Source: Rhynchopus sp. YZ270_cl-10 (taxonomy: Eukaryota > Euglenozoa > Diplonemea > Diplonemida > Diplonemidae). Taken from it: 64,000 bases of DNA. The DNA lies in assembly GCA_964035575.1 (NCBI GenBank), contig OZ037841.1:682001-746000 (forward strand), read 5' to 3'. The position numbers were made by a program, and so were the translations under genes. Every line of letters begins with the position of its first letter. Positions within the stretch are counted from its first letter, which is position 1. The notes under the pieces are model-generated. The model did not search any database and was not told where the DNA came from. It saw only the letters and a program-made list of their open reading frames with translations. This document shows positions 18,681-29,383 of the stretch, piece after piece.

Positions 18681-21180
18681 TCATTTTGCATTTTCTTCAG
18701 CACGAACGACAAAGGTTTTAAGGTATGCAATGCACTCGAAGCTGCCACGTGTTTGCGCGACGTAGAACGCCGCGAGGATGATGTCGGCAGGTTGGTCAGT
18801 GGTTTCAAGCAGAAGATGCGCCATGTCAATACGATCGAAGTACGCAGCCAGCCCGAGGGGGGTCATATTCTTAGGCGTGCCCGTATTAGTCACGATGCCA
18901 CGCTCACAGAAACTGCGAACCTCCCGCCTGAGCACAGTCTGAGCAAACCACGTCTTGAACCGTAGCCAGGTGGACTCATCCCGTCGTACAGAGCCTTCGT
19001 TCGCGACGTACACAACCTGCTCAATGGTATGCGCATGGCACACAGGATCGGCACCGCCATCAAGCAGAGCCCGTACTACATCAAAGGAGTTCTTCCGTAC
19101 CGCAGCGCAGATAGGTGTGTCAACTGTGAAGAGGGAAATAATGATGAAAAGTTTGTCAGGCCTAGAAGGTCTAGGCCGCAAGCGCATAATCAATTAAACA
19201 TGGATACCCGGTAACGAAAATTACCGGGTTTTAGATTTTTCATTACCGGGTATTACCGGGTCCAAATGGGTAATAAAAAGGAATAAAAGGAAACACCCGA
19301 CACCGTCGGGAAAGCTACGCCTAGGTGCAGGGGCACATGGGTTCAGGTGAAGCTGGGCCCAAAAAATGGATACCCAAGGAACAGTACGGCGTGTATCGTA
19401 AAACCACTGACCGAAGCATCACGTCAGCTGAAGTTATACGAGTTGCGGGGCGTTCTTAAAGAAGGCTCATGAAATAAGCCCTTAGAGAAATAACTTATAC
19501 AACGTAGATGAGTTCTTCGCACTACTGTCAAACGACGGCACCTTGCGGACGTGGCAAAAAAAGAGAGACAGAAAGGTAGCCATCCACAATCGTGTAGTAT
19601 GCACAATGGCCGTGCATAGCTCTGCGGAAAGGTGATTGGTCACATTATTTGGAGAAGCCTTCAACGCTGAGACAGCAAAGCAAAATACACCAAAAAACAC
19701 CCCCATAAAAAGACATACAATTCTGACCTACATTTGGATCTGCGTTGTGCGAGAGGAGGAAGGAGACCATTGTGAGGTTGCCTTGCGCAGAGGCGATGGC
19801 GAGGAGGGAGGACCCTTGCGGATTGATGCGGTTCACATTGGCGCCGTGCTGCACGAGGTAGTCTGCCATGCCGCCATAGCGCCACTCAACGGCTGCTTCC
19901 AAAGGCGAAGCTGGGTGGTACGGTGAGGTGTCTGCAACCACTTGCGGGTCTGTCGCGGGAGGCTCCACAACAGCGCCTGCAGCAACCAGGATCTTGACCA
20001 CTTCCGCCATCCCATTCGCAGCAGCCAGCAGCAACGGGGTGCGCCCTGTCACATCCGCCCTGTTGACCTCTTTAACGACATCACCCCTGTTGCGGATCTC
20101 CTTCAATAACGCAAGCAGGATCGGCACGTTTCCTGAGGGGGGGGTTTGATGAAATATCTTGGAAAAAAATGGTTGGCTCTGCTTTTTGCCGAATATTCAA
20201 TTTCCGTCTACCCATTTCTGTTGATGGCCAACTTTGCAATGAAAAAGGCCGATTTGGAACATTATTTTTACACCATGTGCCTTTGGGGAGTAGGGGAGGC
20301 TGGTTTGCAGATTAATAGAATAATAAGATGGTCAATAGGAATCGTCAGAAAAACAGTTTTGGTCCATATTAAGTGGATGCGATTTATTTTGGGGTACAGT
20401 TTGGCAGTCCAAACATTTTCCCAAACCACCGTATATTTTCCCACTCTCAAGAGATCCAAAAAAAACTACACAAAAAAAAAACCCCCCCACAATATTAAAA
20501 CATCCCCACCCACACATACCCTTCCTTGCAGCAACATTCACCGGGGTCGCCCCCATCCAGAGGTACGTTGTGCGGCCTAGGGTTCCGACGGGCATGGTGT
20601 AGTGCTTTGAAAAGTCTGTTACTGGGTCGCGGACACGCGAGACAGCACATGGGTCTGCACCATGCTCGAGGAGAAGCAGCACTATAGCCTCTGCTGAGGA
20701 CAACGCAGCAGCGATGAGGACGGATGCGTGGGCCTGGCCGAAGCCTTCCTCCATGGAGGCACCCCCCTGCAGCAGCAGCCGCACCACCTCAACGTGGTTG
20801 TTGAGACACGCTGCAAAGAGGGGCGACGGCGCCTTCGGTGGCACCACACCACTCTCTTCATCGTCTATCTCAGCCTCCACCAGCAGACGTACTTTCTCCA
20901 CATCTCCTTCGGCTGCAAACTTCCGAAGCCGTATTGTCCACTCATCCGGCCCCCACCCCCACGCCTGAAGCTCGCGTCTCGCAACCAGCCGTTGTACAGT
21001 GACCAGATGCACAGTGTCTCCAGCGCAGATCCCATCCAGCCCAGCCTCCGTGGTAAAGCACTCCGCCCGCAGCCCGGTCTCGACCAACAACGCGTCGCCG
21101 ATGGCCTTCCACACATCGCATTCGCTTTCAGGCAGCTCAACACAAAAGCTCTGCCCCTCCACAACAACGTGGATGTCCAT
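18681..21180 (-). CDS. Ankyrin-repeat protein, three exons
   Basis: Exons 20520-21180, 19728-20132 and 18681-19123 join to exactly 503 codons (502 aa). Intron 1 begins GTATGTGTGG and ends CCCCTCAG; the join reads NVAARK-GNVPILLALL, a natural ankyrin repeat. Intron 2 begins GTCAGA and ends TTCACAG; the join reads ADPNV-VDTPICAAV. Residues ~1-80 are a small N-terminal domain I do not recognise. The rest forms roughly seven to nine ankyrin repeats (LFAACLNNHVEVVRLLLQGG, TPLLLAAANGMAEVVKILVA, PLGLAAYFDRIDMAHLLLE). It is probably a cytosolic protein-binding scaffold; partners are unknown. The nearer donor GTAGGT for intron 2 would break the frame, so the AG|GTCAGA site is preferred. Confidence 0.85.
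19124..19727 (-). other. Intron 2 of the ankyrin gene (604 bp)
   Basis: Bounded by GTCAGA and TTCACAG on the minus strand. It is longer than the other introns here and holds the ACCCGGTAA hairpin cluster at 19206-19261. Its base composition is less homopolymer-rich than the intergenic spacers. Confidence 0.75.
19206..19261. repeat. ACCCGGTAA/TTACCGGGT hairpin cluster
   Basis: ACCCGGTAA (19206-19214) pairs with TTACCGGGT (19221-19229) around a six-base loop. Two further TTACCGGG copies follow at 19243-19250 and 19253-19260. It lies inside intron 2 of the ankyrin gene. Confidence 0.8.
20133..20519 (-). other. Intron 1 of the ankyrin gene (387 bp)
   Basis: Donor GTATGTGTGG, acceptor CCCCTCAG, phase 1. 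The intron is A/T-rich with A/T runs, unlike the flanking G/C-rich exons. Confidence 0.85.
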
Positions 21181-21828
21181 TTTTTTTAGAAAAACCTCGA
21201 GATGCTTCTCACTGGTGGTGTTTTATTTTGTTTGAGAATGTGTAGTTCTGAAGTGGATGGGGGGTCATATGAGGGGAGAGGAGATAGAGTAGAGTTGCAA
21301 TACAAAGCCCTCTCGTGAACAGTGTACTTTGGTTGTCCGGCTGTGGGGGATCCATTTCGTGGTTTACATCTGATTGGTAAAGAGAAGTACGAAGCACAGT
21401 GGGTCACGAGAGGAGAGGTTTTGCCCCTTTTATCAAAATCTTTTGAGAGCTCCTAGGGAAGCAAAACTAAATGTGACTACAAATCTTTCTCGTGAACAGT
21501 GCGCCTTTTGATGCGTGACCAGAACACCACATGTTTTTTTTTCAGTTAAAAATACGCGTATTTTGAATACATCTTTGGGATTCTGATAACGTATTTTTAA
21601 TCACTGCTAAGAGAGGGAGCGACCTACACTACAAAAGATGAAGCGGGAAGGGGGCGAATGTCTTTTTTTTTATAGATTCAAAAACTGTGAAAAAAAAAAG
21701 CAAAAGAAGGATGGATGAAAGGGGGTTTGGTTTATTAGCACTCTGATGATGGGCTATATAGTTTTTTTTTCTCATAAAATAACTGAAATTGTTTTCTTTC
21801 TGGGGTCGTGGGGTCGTGGGTTTATGTT

Positions 21829-21859
<31 letters not shown>

Positions 21860-22120
21860 TTTTCCATTTTTTTCTTTTTGATAATCCTTTGAGGGGTAGG
21901 GCAAGGGAGGGGAACTACCACGCATACATTCTTCAACAATTTTATTTCCGTTTTATTTTATTTTTTTTGCAATTTTTTTTGGGAAGAGTGAGAGAGGTGG
22001 AGGAGGAGGGGGAATATTGACAGGGATACTGAGATTTCCCTCACAAAAAAAAATACTCAAAGAAAATGATAAAATATTTCCCCCTCCCAAAAAATTCGAA
22101 GGGGAAAAAAAAAATTGTTG

Positions 22121-22155
22121 AAGATGAATCTGAACTTACTGTGCTGAGTCATCTT
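22121..22155 (+). repeat. Dispersed hairpin family member
   Basis: AAGATGA (22121-22127) pairs perfectly with TCATCTT (22149-22155). Other members have TCACCTT here, so the change keeps the pairing with AAGATGA. Preceded by TTGTTG. Confidence 0.65.
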
Positions 22156-22303
22156 TTTAGAGGGTCATTACCATGAACTATTTCCCCTAAATCATTCCCT
22201 TCACAAACCAGGAAAGGAAAAGGCGGGATGACAGGGGGGTTTTTTTTGTGTACATTTATTATGTACGCACTTCACATGGTTGTGATATTATTCATAAAAA
22301 AGA

Positions 22304-22358
22304 GAAGTTGAAAGTGCAAACGCTTCACCGTTCATCGGCGGACGCAGGCATCAATCAG
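22304..22358 (+). repeat. SINE-like unit, 5' half
   Basis: GAAGTTGAAAGTGCAAACGC, then TTCACCG, TTCATCGGCGGACGCAGGC and ATCAATCAG. This is nearly the family consensus for the first ~55 bases; the T-arm-like half is not seen. Confidence 0.65.
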
Positions 22359-22753
22359 AAAAATATCGCCCTCATTTTAGATGCTCGCTGGAGGGAACTC
22401 TACGCGCATTTTTTTTTAAAAAAAAACATCGGAAAGATCCCCTACACTTCGCTTTGTTCACCGCACCTATTAAAAGAGAGAGAAAAATACACATACGAAG
22501 AAGACAAAAGATGGGTAAAGCACAAAAAAACTGATAAAAACAAAAAAAAGGGGGAAACATATTTCCCTATCATGTGGCCCATTTGAGGGTAATACCCACG
22601 GTATGCTCTCAAAGAAAAAAATGGGGGAAGGGGAGAGAAGCGTTTTCATGTGGCCTTTGTCACTGCATAATACTTGATTATAGACTACTATCACTGGATA
22701 GCAGCCTATAAGCATTGTATAAAAAAAAGAGGGGAAAAGAGAGAGAAATTTTT

Positions 22754-22790
22754 AAAGGTGAATCCAAGACTCTCGTACTAGGTCACCTTT
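22754..22790 (+). repeat. Dispersed hairpin family member
   Basis: AAAGGTGA (22754-22761) pairs perfectly with TCACCTTT (22783-22790); the loop side carries ACTCTCGTAC. Here the 5' strand has GGTGA where others have GATGA. Confidence 0.65.
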
Positions 22791-23296
22791 TAAAAGCGTT
22801 GCACATTGTAAAGTGAGACGAGGGGGGGAAAGGTTTTGTGCGAAATGCATTTTTCGCCCGAGCGGGTGTGAACTAAAGAGAGAGGGAAAAATAGGGGGGA
22901 CTTCTTCGCAGGAATCGGATGAGTCGTCTTTATTGAGTCTCTGTTACCATGCAAGAAAGGGTCTTGGTTGGTTTGTATTTGCGTGGTTCTGATGGTTGAA
23001 ACAAAACAACAGCAAAAACACACTTCGTTAGACAATACTTTATTCTAGATTGGTTCTAAGCTTCGCTTAGCCACCTTTTTGTGATGGTCTATCTTGAGTT
23101 ACGGGGGGAAAGAGAATTTGCAAGATAGACATGCCTCTCGAGCAACACGTGTCTTTAAAATAAAAAGAAAAAAACCCACAGATTTGTGCGAAAAACAAAG
23201 GCAACCCCAGTCAACATAACCTGAAACCTGAATACCTAAACTGAATCAGTGGGGGGGTGTACACACATACAAAGGGGGGGAGAACATTTTTGTGGT

Positions 23297-23331
23297 AAGA
23301 TGATCTTAAGCCTCTCTGTGCTTAATCACTT
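23297..23331 (+). repeat. Dispersed hairpin family member
   Basis: TTAAGC (23306-23311) pairs perfectly with GCTTAA (23320-23325), a two-sided change from the CTAAGC/GCTTAG stem at 11930-11949. AAGATGAT faces ATCACTT outside it. Loop CTCTCTGT. Confidence 0.7.
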
Positions 23332-23454
23332 TACTACTTTTAAAAAAACACCAAAAAAAAAGGGGGGGGAAAAACTAACGGGGCTGTGGTAACTCACCAA
23401 CGCCTCGTGGGACAGATGTGCGTACAAAAAGAAAAATCAAAAAATCAAAATGTA

Positions 23455-23481
23455 AGATGAATGTGCCTCTCGTGCACATCT
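23455..23481 (+). repeat. Dispersed hairpin family member, GTGC type
   Basis: AGAT...GTGC (23463-23466) faces GCAC-ATCT (23474-23481) with loop CTCTCGT between. Related members at 2903-2920 and 24368-24396 have different paired bases. Confidence 0.65.
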
Positions 23482-23549
23482 CAACAAAAAGGAGAGGTGT
23501 GAAGTTTTTGTTTTTTTTTTAGCACAAACACCTCAACGATGCAGGCAGC

Positions 23550-23641
23550 TACACGGTGGCCAGGTCCAGGTGGGATAGCAATTGCTATCCCGCTTTTTTA
23601 CTGTCCCACCTTCAATTCCACCTGGACCTTGCCACCGTGTA
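23550..23641. mobile_element. 92-bp inverted-repeat element
   Basis: The ends TACACGGTGGCCAGGTCCAG (23550 on) and CTGGACCTTGCCACCGTGTA (ending 23641) are inverted copies with one mismatch over 20 bases. The centre-left holds the perfect 20-bp palindrome GGGATAGCAATTGCTATCCC. Too small to code; MITE-like or a foldback remnant. No clear target duplication. Confidence 0.7.
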
Positions 23642-23942
23642 CAAGGATAAAACATAGAAACTGACGTCATATTAGTGAAGTACAAGAAACGAAGAATAAA
23701 AGGGGTCACTGGGGGGGCAACAAAATCCATTTTTTTGTCCTTTACTTAATACGATATAAGACAATGTTGTCATGGCCATATCTCGTTTATGTAGTAAAAA
23801 AAAAATAACAATAGGCAAAGTACAAATCTTCCACGACTCTTCCCCCTTCCCCCTTTTTTTTTGGACCTTTTTTATTTTCTAGTCACTTCTGGCAACTATT
23901 TCTGGTATTTTCGGGCCACTCTCTAGGACGTTTTCTGGGGGT

Positions 23943-23977
<35 letters not shown>

Positions 23978-24367
23978 GGTAGTGTCTTGGGGGTTGGACA
24001 CTGCACTGCGTAGATAAGACGAAACCCTAACAAGGTGCAGGCTCTTTCCCTTTGGACCCCTATCCCACACCCCTCCCCAAGCATCGCTTTACCTACGGGG
24101 CTGTCATGGGCAGGTAATGGTTGAATTTGCCACGAGTTAGAATAAGGGTAGATAGAGGGGAAAATAAACACGCGCGTGTGAAGAAGGCGGTTGGTTGAAT
24201 GGAGAGGGGGGTAAAGTCAGAGGGCACATGAAGAATTTCACAAGGCGCTAGAACCCGGACACGTGTCCGTATGAAAAAACTTCCACCTCCTCGATTCATC
24301 AGGGACGATATGAAACTATGCTTGATATTTGACGGGCGGGGGGGGGGGGCAAAGAAGAAGAAAAAAA

Positions 24368-24396
24368 GGATGAATGTGCCTCTCATCCACACATCC
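24368..24396 (+). repeat. Dispersed hairpin family member
   Basis: GGATG (24368-24372) pairs with CATCC (24392-24396), and GTG pairs with CAC inside. The same context elsewhere has AGAT/ATCT, so both strands changed together. Loop carries CCTCTC. Confidence 0.65.
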
Positions 24397-24822
24397 AAAA
24401 AATGCGCAACGCTTTTTTGAGAAATGAAAGGCAGTAATGAAAAAAAGGCGTACCCACAACGACTACTCAACAAGGTAGCAGCAAATCGCCTTTTGCACAA
24501 CAAAAGGCCTAACGTGGGGGTTCCTTGTGATTTTTAAAAATGATGCAATCAAAAAAAAATTGGTAGAGTTATAGAAAGGAACGTAATGTGCATGTGCCAC
24601 ATGATGCAATCAAAAAAAAGAAGAAGAACAAAAAAAAGGGTCGCCACAAGCCTTCAGCCTTTGTTCAGTAAAAGTTTTTTGTATCCAAAGTCTTTATGTG
24701 GTACACATCAGCTTCGATCACAAAGGGTAAAATATGGATTTAACCAAATAAAGAAAAGTTGAAAGGTGTACATGCCTCAGGTGCACACACATCTCAAAAG
24801 TGAAAAAAACATACTATAAATC

Positions 24823-25019
24823 AGGGTATTTCCTAACTCTGGTAATAAAAAAAACAAGCGCTTTTTTTTTTGCACGGGATGCTGGGATTGCTCCCAAAAT
24901 GCAACAAAACGCGGTTTTGGGCTGCGAAAACCCACAAATCCCGCGCGCTTCTTATTTTATTTTCATTTTTGGGCATTTTTCGACTTTTTTGGGAAAATGC
25001 CAGATTTAGGAAATACCCT
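24823..25019. mobile_element. 197-bp MITE with 20-bp TIRs
   Basis: AGGGTATTTCCTAACTCTGG at 24823 is the reverse complement, with one mismatch, of CCAGATTTAGGAAATACCCT ending at 25019. The interior is also partly self-complementary (CAAAACGCGGTTTTG; GGGATG/CATTTTTGGGC-like words). No coding capacity. The possible 2-bp TC flank is too short to call. Confidence 0.75.
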
Positions 25020-25965
25020 TCTATCAAAGCTAAACCAAGGAACCACCTTGCCAGCCGACTGTTGTGAGTGGATGACAATACAGTGGCTCGGTCAAGGTGG
25101 GCATGGCCGATATGAGATTTAAAAAAAATAAAAATAAAAATGCATCAAAAAAGGTTGAAAAGATGAATTGGGGGTCTCACGGACAATACACATTCGCTTG
25201 AAGGGTTGGTACATTTCCATCATACCAAAAAAAAAACTATGAAAACTATGCACAAAAAACAGGAATCCAACTGGGAGAAGAAAAAAAATCACACCAACAG
25301 GGACACCATTGTTTCTTTTCTAGAGCTGCGATTGCAAGAAGGGGCGGGGGGTATAGGTGCAGGGAGGTGATCAATTTCGAACTTTTATGCTGGGGAAACG
25401 TGGGTAGGAAAAGGCACGGCAATAATATTGTAGTGGAAAGAGGGCCGTGTTTGGGGGGTTTTTTTTGTTGTTGTTCTAGTGTTGTTACGACAATCGCTTA
25501 AACACCCACCGAGGGAAGGATTCTCGGCGAAATTGCTATAAAACCCACGTTACTAATACCCATTTGCGATAAAACCCACTGGGTATTATCGTAAGCTTTT
25601 GATAATTACCCCTTCTCGGTACTGTATTAGCAAGGCTGTTTTTTAGTTCTGAGAATCTTGAGGGGAAACAAACAACAACAACCTCAAAGAAACTGTTGCA
25701 ATACTGCTGACCCAACATCGTAGTTCATCATTTCCAAACAGAGGTTGGATGTAGGCACCCTGAGGATGTGGTTCACAATTATTTGTTTGCAAAATATGAC
25801 AAAAGTCAGTCATCATATAAGATGATCAGCTTTTCTCTGGTGCAGCATTCAAAAAAAGAAAAAATAAAATGAAACCAAGTCTTTTCTGCTGAGTCACCTT
25901 TAGACAAAAAGGTGTAGTACGTGACATGGTGTTTTGTGCAATTTAGAAGAAAAAAAATAGAAAAC

Positions 25966-26040
25966 AATAGAAACTTAACACTCATCACACGAAAAAACCC
26001 ATGGGAGAGGTTGTAGTGAAATGCACACACCTCGACCTGT
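25966..26040 (+). repeat. 75-bp dispersed repeat, second copy
   Basis: Same length and almost the same sequence as 11659-11733, including CCCATGGGAGAGGTTGT and CACACACCTCGACCTGT. Followed by unrelated sequence. Confidence 0.75.
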
Positions 26041-26234
26041 CCCCCCGGGAATGGCTAAAAATTGTGTTCCGAGCTTTCTGGCCGGTACGTTTGAAAAAAG
26101 GCCCCTGGAAGAAGATCGTCCACCTTTGGAGCCTCGTGAGAGCACTGTTGATAGTGCCAAAAAAACCGTCTTTCTGGGACACAAAAAAGGAAAACAATAT
26201 ACTCAAAATTAGTTTCAAAAATTAATAGTAAAAA

Positions 26235-26290
26235 GAAGTTGAAAGTGCAAACGCCTCGCCGTTCATCGGCGGACGTATGGCACTGGTTCC
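26235..26290 (+). repeat. SINE-like unit, 5' half
   Basis: GAAGTTGAAAGTGCAAACGC, CTCGCCG, TTCATCGGCGGACG and GGCACTGGTTCC follow the family consensus closely. Diverged relatives follow at 26561-26625 (with CAGGGCACTGACC), 26685-26724 and 27105-27168 (with CTCCGCGGGGTTTATCGAAC). Confidence 0.65.
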
Positions 26291-26848
26291 CAAAACAAAA
26301 CGTAAAGGCATTCAGCGTCAGGCGTTGGCAGTGAGTAGTGTGAGGGGGGGCAGTACGAAAACTGAACGGGGGTTTGGTTGTGTGTGTATGAATGCCGCTG
26401 TAGTGTAGGGAGTTCCTGAGAGGTACATCACCTATGTGGGGTGTGTGCGTGCGTAGGGGGGGTGAGGTGGGAGGGGGGAAGGGGGGTGGAGTTATGCTTC
26501 GTTCCATTCGACAATCGCCCACCGGGTAGGGCACACTGCAATGCAAATGTTCTAAAATAGAGGGTTGAAAGTGCACAATAAACGCCCGTTTTGTGGACAC
26601 AGGGCACTGACCGCTCAAATGGTGTCCCACAGGCTCGGCTGTACCAACAAAATGACCCTATCAAAAAGGTAGGTTTACTAAAGAGAAGTTGAAAATGCAA
26701 ACTCCCCGTTCATCGTACGCAGGGATAAAACAAAGATCCCAACACCACCTTTTTGTATAGGCTAGGGTACATCGCCGGGCAGATTAGTATTTTTGAATAA
26801 TTTGGTTGTATTAGTATAGACAGGATGAACGTATATTTCCTGTGTATC

Positions 26849-26877
26849 ATGTACACCTCGCGAAGAGAGGTGTACAT
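26849..26877. repeat. Perfect 11-bp stem hairpin
   Basis: ATGTACACCTC (26849-26859) pairs perfectly with GAGGTGTACAT (26867-26877) around a seven-base loop GCGAAGA. It differs in stem and loop from the dispersed family. Confidence 0.8.
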
Positions 26878-27479
26878 AGTACCCATACGATGCATGTGGT
26901 CATTACTATAGACATTTACCGTACCGGTAACATAATAATTATGACCGTAAAAAAGGTAAAACTCCCCGAAAAATCCGGAAAAGGTCAAACATTTTTACGG
27001 TCAGTACATGTTACCGGTTCGGTGTATTAAAAAAAAAAGAAGAAGAAAAAAATCTTTTTCGAGGGGGGAGTGTCAGGTTCAAAGGAATAGTTCATCAAAA
27101 CAAAATGGTGCAAAACGCCTCAACAGACGCAAAGCACCGGATCTCCGCGGGGTTTATCGAACCGTGGAGGGGGCAGTTCAGTTGATATGCACAGCGGGAA
27201 CGATAATACGCAAGAAAAAATAATTTTGGTTACGGATTTCAAAGTATAATATTATAGAAAAAATCAACCCCGTTCAAGAAGGGGTAAAAGGCATGGGAGG
27301 TACGAAGAAGAAGGGGGAATGACAACAACCACATCTTTTTAACAAAGAAGGGTCTTCTGCCATCCCCTCCTCTCTCTCCCTCCTCTCTCTCCACCAACCC
27401 TTCTCTTCTCTGTGCTTTTCAAAGAAGCTATTTTGAATTTTTTTTTTCAAAAAAAATAATAATAATAAAAAAAAAAAGA

Positions 27480-27575
27480 GAAGCTGAAAGCTCAAACACC
27501 CTACCGTTCATCGGCGGACGCAGGGCACTGATTCTCCGCGGGTCATCGAAAACCCCAGAGAGCACTTCATTGGTA
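27480..27575 (+). repeat. SINE-like unit, near full length
   Basis: GAAGCTGAAAGCTCAAACAC, TTCATCGGCGGACGCAGGGC, ACTGATTCTCCGCGGGTCATC and AGCACTTCATTGGTATG follow the same order as 3333-3426. The T-arm-like part is less well paired here. Confidence 0.65.
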
Positions 27576-27764
27576 TGCACACGGTGACCAAAATAAAAAA
27601 AAATGCTGTCTTGTTTTTTTGAAAAAACTTTATTTTTTGCCCGTTCGAACAGAAAAATTTGATGACGATGAGAAAGGGAAACAAAGAGCGACACACGCAG
27701 AATAAAAGAGTGGGAGAGGAAGAGGGAGAGAAATCTGGGAAAGATTTTTTTTGACGCATTTTTT

Positions 27765-27912
27765 TTTTTCCTTACACGTAGTGTTATTAGAAACTCGAGT
27801 AATAAAGCCAACGTTTAATCGCCTGATACCGACTATTTTCTCCTCCCCTTTAAAAATCACTTGCGCCAAAATTCAGATCTCATACACTGTTTTTGGCTGC
27901 GTTCAACGAAAA
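27765..27912 (+). repeat. Left split direct repeat (A1)
   Basis: 148 bp, starting TTTTTCCTTACACGTAGTG and ending in the shared core GGCTGCGTTCAACGAAAA. The same length and sequence recur as A2 at 32296-32443. Confidence 0.9.
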
Positions 27913-27998
27913 ATTGTTAAGCCTACGCTCATTTTTCTTGAATCGTTCCCCCACTAACATACCACCTTCTCACCCACCCCCTCGCCCACCCCCACACT

Positions 27999-29348
27999 AT
28001 GTCTGTAATGGAGCTGGACGCCCCCCGCGGGGTCACCGACCAGGTGGTGCCGCAGGGTTTCGGCCGCGGGACCCTCCCCCCGGGTGCCAACATCGCCCTC
28101 CCTCCTGGTCCCCCCGATGAGTTCGGGATGGCCATGGGCATGGCAGTCGCTGCCACCGTTCGGGCGCAGGCCGGGGAGGCCGTCGCCCTCAACAACGCCG
28201 CCGCGCACTCCGCGGTGACCGAGGCGAGGGCGGGGCAGTACGTCGCGCAGGCGGGGGCGGAGGCGGAGGCACGGGCACTCCGTGCAGAGGCAGGGGGGCA
28301 CGTGCGCGAGGCACAGGCGGCGGCGAATGCGGCGGTGGTGCAGGCGGAGGCGAATGCGACGAACCGAGAGACCGAGGCGGCGGCAGGTGCACGATTGGCC
28401 GAGATGCAGGCAGAGGTACATCGCGCCCGAGACGCGGAGAACGCGACGAAGGCACTATACGACGCTCGCGCGGAACAGATCCGCGAGCAAGCCCTGGCCG
28501 CGGTCGCGCACGCCGAAGTGAAGGCGGAGCTCGACCGCGCCAGGGAGGCGCTAAGGAACCAAGCCGCGCAACAGCAGGCACCTGCTGCCCCAACGCCTAC
28601 GTTTGCTGCCCCAACGCCTACGTTTGCAGCTCCCGCCCACCCCTCTGCAGCGGTCGCGGACGAGCTCGAGCGGCTGCGTGCGGAGCTCGCCCACGCCCGG
28701 GGAAACGGACAGACCCTCAGGGCCGGCGCCGGGGGTCTGCGTCACGCGCCGGGGGACGCCGCCCACGCTCCCGCTCCCACAGCAAGGGTCTACGCCGCCT
28801 CCGCAGCGGGCAGCAGCAGCAGCAGCCGCAGCAACAGCATCGGGGTGCGGGGCGCTCTGTGTCCGCTGGACGTGGACGACTGGTGGCACGCCGACGACGC
28901 CACCCTGGGGTTGGTGCACCTACACCAGCTCCGACGCTACGACGCGCTGGTGGAGTCTCGCACCGGAGGCGTTCGAAGAGCGCAAGCCCACGAGGCCACC
29001 CACCACCTCCGGCAGCTGGGGAAGATCCTCCACGCCCTCCCCTCCCTATCGTGCATGGAGGACTTCGAGGACCTGCTGAAGGACCTCGTGAAGTCGACAT
29101 TCGTCAGGATGGAGGCCCTCCAGGAGGGGGTGGTGGAGGGGAGCTGGGAGGCAGCGACGGCGTTGGAGCGGACGTACTTCTCCGCCCCCGCAGTCCCCAA
29201 CTACCTCCAGGCGGCGAGGAAGAAGGCGGACAGCGTGCGCAGGCCGGAGAAGGAGAAGGAGGGGTCGCGCAGGGGGGGGCGGGGCAGCCGCAAGGAGAAG
29301 CAGAAGGAAGGGACGCCGAACGTACAGCCAGCTGCCTCCAGGAAGTAA
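27999..29348 (+). CDS. Gag-like ORF of the YR retroelement
   Basis: 449 residues from the Met at 27999. Residues ~40-190 are Ala/Glu/Arg-rich with heptad-like spacing and very probably a long coiled coil. A Pro/Ala linker with a duplicated APTPTFA follows, then a globular region (~285-400: DVDDWWHADDATLGLVHLHQ and YDALVESRTGG) and a basic Lys/Arg tail. No zinc knuckle is evident. Position and coiled-coil content suggest a structural Gag role; the sequence alone does not prove it. A second frame overlaps its 3' part. Confidence 0.65.
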   Translation: MSVMELDAPRGVTDQVVPQGFGRGTLPPGANIALPPGPPDEFGMAMGMAVAATVRAQAGEAVALNNAAAHSAVTEARAGQYVAQAGAEAEARALRAEAGGHVREAQAAANAAVVQAEANATNRETEAAAGARLAEMQAEVHRARDAENATKALYDARAEQIREQALAAVAHAEVKAELDRAREALRNQAAQQQAPAAPTPTFAAPTPTFAAPAHPSAAVADELERLRAELAHARGNGQTLRAGAGGLRHAPGDAAHAPAPTARVYAASAAGSSSSSRSNSIGVRGALCPLDVDDWWHADDATLGLVHLHQLRRYDALVESRTGGVRRAQAHEATHHLRQLGKILHALPSLSCMEDFEDLLKDLVKSTFVRMEALQEGVVEGSWEAATALERTYFSAPAVPNYLQAARKKADSVRRPEKEKEGSRRGGRGSRKEKQKEGTPNVQPAASRK

Positions 29349-29383
29349 TCGGTGCGCCGCTCGCGGCCTCCCCTTTCACGACG

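Larger units (their letters stand above)
21181..27764. other. 6.6-kb gene-free spacer rich in small structured repeats
   Basis: No coding region is supported; open frames are short, low-complexity or built from repeats. The stretch contains at least five members of the hairpin family, several SINE-like units (22304, 26235, 26561-26625, 26685-26724, 27105-27168, 27480), two small inverted-repeat elements (23550, 24823), a 75-bp dispersed repeat (25966) and long T tracts (21830-21865, 23946-23976). It is the largest concentration of non-coding repeats in the window. Confidence 0.55.

Noticed and set aside
26055-26630. 191-aa minus-strand frame
   Set aside because: It runs through a SINE-like unit and low-complexity Pro/Thr/His sequence; no domain and no G/C-rich coding signature.
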